64,000 nt of DNA, taken from the NCBI GenBank assembly GCA_963782475.1, contig CAWAJW010000012.1, positions 1,240,001 to 1,304,000 on the forward strand, in the 5' to 3' direction. This DNA comes from CAVQBP01 sp963782475. GTDB lineage: Bacteria > Bacteroidota > Ignavibacteria > Ignavibacteriales > Ignavibacteriaceae. The notes beneath the pieces are model-generated. The model saw only the letters and a program-made list of their open reading frames with translations. It made no database searches and was not told the origin of the DNA. Made by a program: the position numbers and the translations under genes. Shown here in pieces: positions 62,181 to 64,000 of this stretch (its first letter is position 1; every line of letters starts with the position of its first letter).

Positions 62181-64000
62181 ATGAAAAGCAAAATCTCTGC
62201 AATAATAATTCTTATAATCAGCCTCCCTGCATTTGCCCAAAATGAAATACATGTAATATCATCAAGCAGAAGTTCAATAGTAGTTGAATATACACCGCGA
62301 TATGCCGATACCTCCCATATAAAAATAAATAATGAAGATTATATAAGAGTAAACCTGAATGAAGGCTATTATATAAAACCGGAAGACTGGGGAATGCCTG
62401 CCCTGCCGAAGCGCGGATTAAATGTAGGAGTCCCCGGGGAATACGGTAATACAATAAGAGTATTGAGCAGTACGTCAAATGAAATAACAGGTAAAATAGC
62501 TCCGAAACCGAAGATGGTAAAAGATAAGGGATTAAATGATCTGGTATATGAATTAAACCCCGGCTATAACAATTATGAAGAGAAAGATGAGCTGGTAGGT
62601 TTCGGAGATTATGGAATAGTAAGAGGGATCCCGGTACAGACGCTGGTCATCTCCCCGGTATCATATAGTTCATCACAAAATAAAATAAAGATATATACTC
62701 ATATAGTATTTGAAATAAACTTTACAGCTAATCAGAAGCTAAGCTCAGGCCCAGGTGATAATTTTCTCTCCGGAGCCATGATAAATTACAATGTAGCCCG
62801 TTATTGGTCGAAGGAAGCGGTCAGTAAATTAAAGAAAAGCAGCAGTATAATAAACAGTGTTTTAAGTACGGGTAAATGGGTAAAGTTTGAGGCTCCCGTT
62901 GAAGGGATGTATAAGATTACCCGTTCAATGCTCGCTTCATTTGGAATAGATGGCGGTACAGTAGACCCGAGAACGATAAAGATATACAACAACGGTGGGA
63001 AGATGCTTCCGGAAGATGTTAATGCTGCATATCCATCGGATTTGCAGGAGAATGCGATAGTAGTAACGGGAGAGTCAGACGGGAAGTTTGATGAAGGAGA
63101 TTATATACTGTTTTATGGAAGGGGAAATGATTTCTGGGAATATGATGCAGCCTCAAGAAGCGTAAAGAGGAACTTTAATTTATATTCCAATCATAATTAC
63201 TATTTTATAACTTCAGGGGGAGCGCCCGGAAAGAGAGCGGAAACCAGGACAAGCTTAAATTCAGATAATGCATATACCCAAACCTCTACCCAAGCATTTG
63301 TAGACTGGGAGAAAGATAAGATAAATATATTTGCCAGCGGCAGGTATTTCCTTGGAGACGGATTTTCATCATCAACAGTATCGCAGACCTATTCAAATAA
63401 GCTAGACGGAAGATTATCAAACTACCCGGTAAATTATTCCTTCAGGATTGTAAATGTAATTCCGGCTTATATCACCCTGGAGTTATTTGAAAACTCAACA
63501 AGAATATTTTCTCAAAATCTAGCCGGATACTCAAGTACCGATGTATATACTCACGGGCTTGAATATGATTATACTGCAAAATATACCGGGGATCTTCCTG
63601 ATAACCGGAGTGTATTGAAGTTCCAGGTAAATGCTAACTCTTCAAATACATTTGCCTACCTTGACTATTTTGAAATATCGTACCAAAAGAATTTAGCAGC
63701 AGTAAACGACAGCTTGATATTTTATTCAAAGGATACATCATCAGTAATTTCATATGATCTGACAGGATTTTCCAATTCCAATATCCAGGTATATGATATA
63801 TCTGATTATGCAAATATTAAGACTGTTTCCAGTATGACTGCGCCTAGCGGAGGTGAGTTTAAGTTCCAGGCAAATGAATCAGCAGGAAAAGTATCAAAGT
63901 ATATAGCAGTAGGGAATGATAAATATAAAACGCCTGTAAGCCCGGTAGAGATCAGCAACCAGAATTTACATGGAATAACCGGTGGGGCCCAGTATATAAT
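62181..64000 (+). CDS. porU: C25 gingipain-family peptidase, PorU-type (copy 2), 3'-truncated by window edge
   Basis: 606 codons visible, in frame to the window end and lacking the catalytic domain only because of the edge. From the start to base 63458 it matches copy 1 base for base except for one synonymous change (ATC to ATT) seen near the start; 63459-63592 then differs completely (52 versus 54 codons), after which near-identity resumes with scattered changes. It is therefore a recent tandem duplicate or the product of gene conversion with one exchanged patch in the prodomain. Whether the full protein keeps His and Cys cannot be seen. Confidence 0.82.
   Translation, partial: MKSKISAIIILIISLPAFAQNEIHVISSSRSSIVVEYTPRYADTSHIKINNEDYIRVNLNEGYYIKPEDWGMPALPKRGLNVGVPGEYGNTIRVLSSTSNEITGKIAPKPKMVKDKGLNDLVYELNPGYNNYEEKDELVGFGDYGIVRGIPVQTLVISPVSYSSSQNKIKIYTHIVFEINFTANQKLSSGPGDNFLSGAMINYNVARYWSKEAVSKLKKSSSIINSVLSTGKWVKFEAPVEGMYKITRSMLASFGIDGGTVDPRTIKIYNNGGKMLPEDVNAAYPSDLQENAIVVTGESDGKFDEGDYILFYGRGNDFWEYDAASRSVKRNFNLYSNHNYYFITSGGAPGKRAETRTSLNSDNAYTQTSTQAFVDWEKDKINIFASGRYFLGDGFSSSTVSQTYSNKLDGRLSNYPVNYSFRIVNVIPAYITLELFENSTRIFSQNLAGYSSTDVYTHGLEYDYTAKYTGDLPDNRSVLKFQVNANSSNTFAYLDYFEISYQKNLAAVNDSLIFYSKDTSSVISYDLTGFSNSNIQVYDISDYANIKTVSSMTAPSGGEFKFQANESAGKVSKYIAVGNDKYKTPVSPVEISNQNLHGITGGAQYI

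Noticed and set aside
1..64000. CRISPR array, prophage, rRNA operon or replication origin
   Set aside because: No regular spaced repeats, phage structural genes, rRNA sequence or DnaA-box cluster were seen on either strand.

Overview
The window is AT-rich, densely coded bacterial DNA with mixed strand use, very probably from the Ignavibacteria/Melioribacter side of the Bacteroidota-Chlorobiota group. The evidence is a type IX secretion (T9SS) sorting tail of the YPNPFNPST kind on a multihaem protein, PorU-type C25 peptidases, a Bacteroidota-style promoter (TTG-N17-TAtcTTTG), PEGA-repeat and SPOR/HU envelope proteins, and start sites that are often A-rich rather than Shine-Dalgarno-led. This taxonomic call is inference; no rRNA is present. 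Five tRNAs are (Leu-CAG, Ala-CGC, Leu-GAG, Gln-CTG, Glu-CTC).

Layout. 1-3.4 kb: the 3' part of a class A penicillin-binding protein, two tRNAs and a STAS anti-anti-sigma gene. 3.6-6.1 kb: an exported multihaem c-type cytochrome with a T9SS tail and a strong terminator. 6.4-8 kb: purM and a methyltransferase. 8.2-13.6 kb: the GlgE alpha-glucan route (glgE, then a trehalose synthase/maltokinase fusion broken by a one-base frameshift). 14-19.8 kb: a receiver protein, a DUF481 barrel, menC, a DUF1206 membrane protein, a soluble diadenylate cyclase, a methyltransferase and phenylalanine 4-hydroxylase. 19.8-27.1 kb, minus strand: a soluble transhydrogenase, then a MacA-MacB-TolC-like efflux operon led by a Spy-like protein. 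27.3-30.5 kb: bcp and a tetrahydropterin cluster (PTPS, folE, two SDRs) that plausibly feeds the hydroxylase. 31-35.7 kb: an eight-repeat PEGA lipoprotein and an ECF sigma/anti-sigma unit flanked by two LTxxQ-type periplasmic proteins. 35.8-46 kb: TPR proteins and a Tol/TonB-like envelope cluster (giant TPR protein, outer-membrane barrel, HU-SPOR protein, ExbB, ExbD, TonB). 46-48.2 kb: a minus-strand set of membrane proteins and an NHL propeller. 48.3-52 kb: a more accessory stretch with tRNA-Gln, a decayed IS5-type transposase fragment, a visibly GC-richer carboxylesterase, an alpha-L-fucosidase and tRNA-Glu. 52-57.5 kb: small genes, including a fluoride riboswitch-crcB-DUF190 unit, a metallophosphoesterase and endonuclease III. 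57.8-64 kb: two tandem porU-type genes, almost identical for their first 1.28 kb and then separated by a sharply divergent patch.

A recurrent oddity is single-base frameshifts. Seven junctions in six otherwise intact genes (DUF1206, treS-mak, sthA, tolC twice, anti-sigma, crcB) can each be repaired by one inserted or removed base, mostly in short homopolymers. That pattern points first to sequence error and only second to real gene decay. The most distinctive biology is the mosaic porU tandem, the eukaryote-like PTPS/folE/SDR cluster near a phenylalanine hydroxylase, the fluoride-sensing unit and the T9SS-tagged multihaem cytochrome. Nothing seen here amounts to a clearly new system; the porU mosaic is the best candidate for follow-up.
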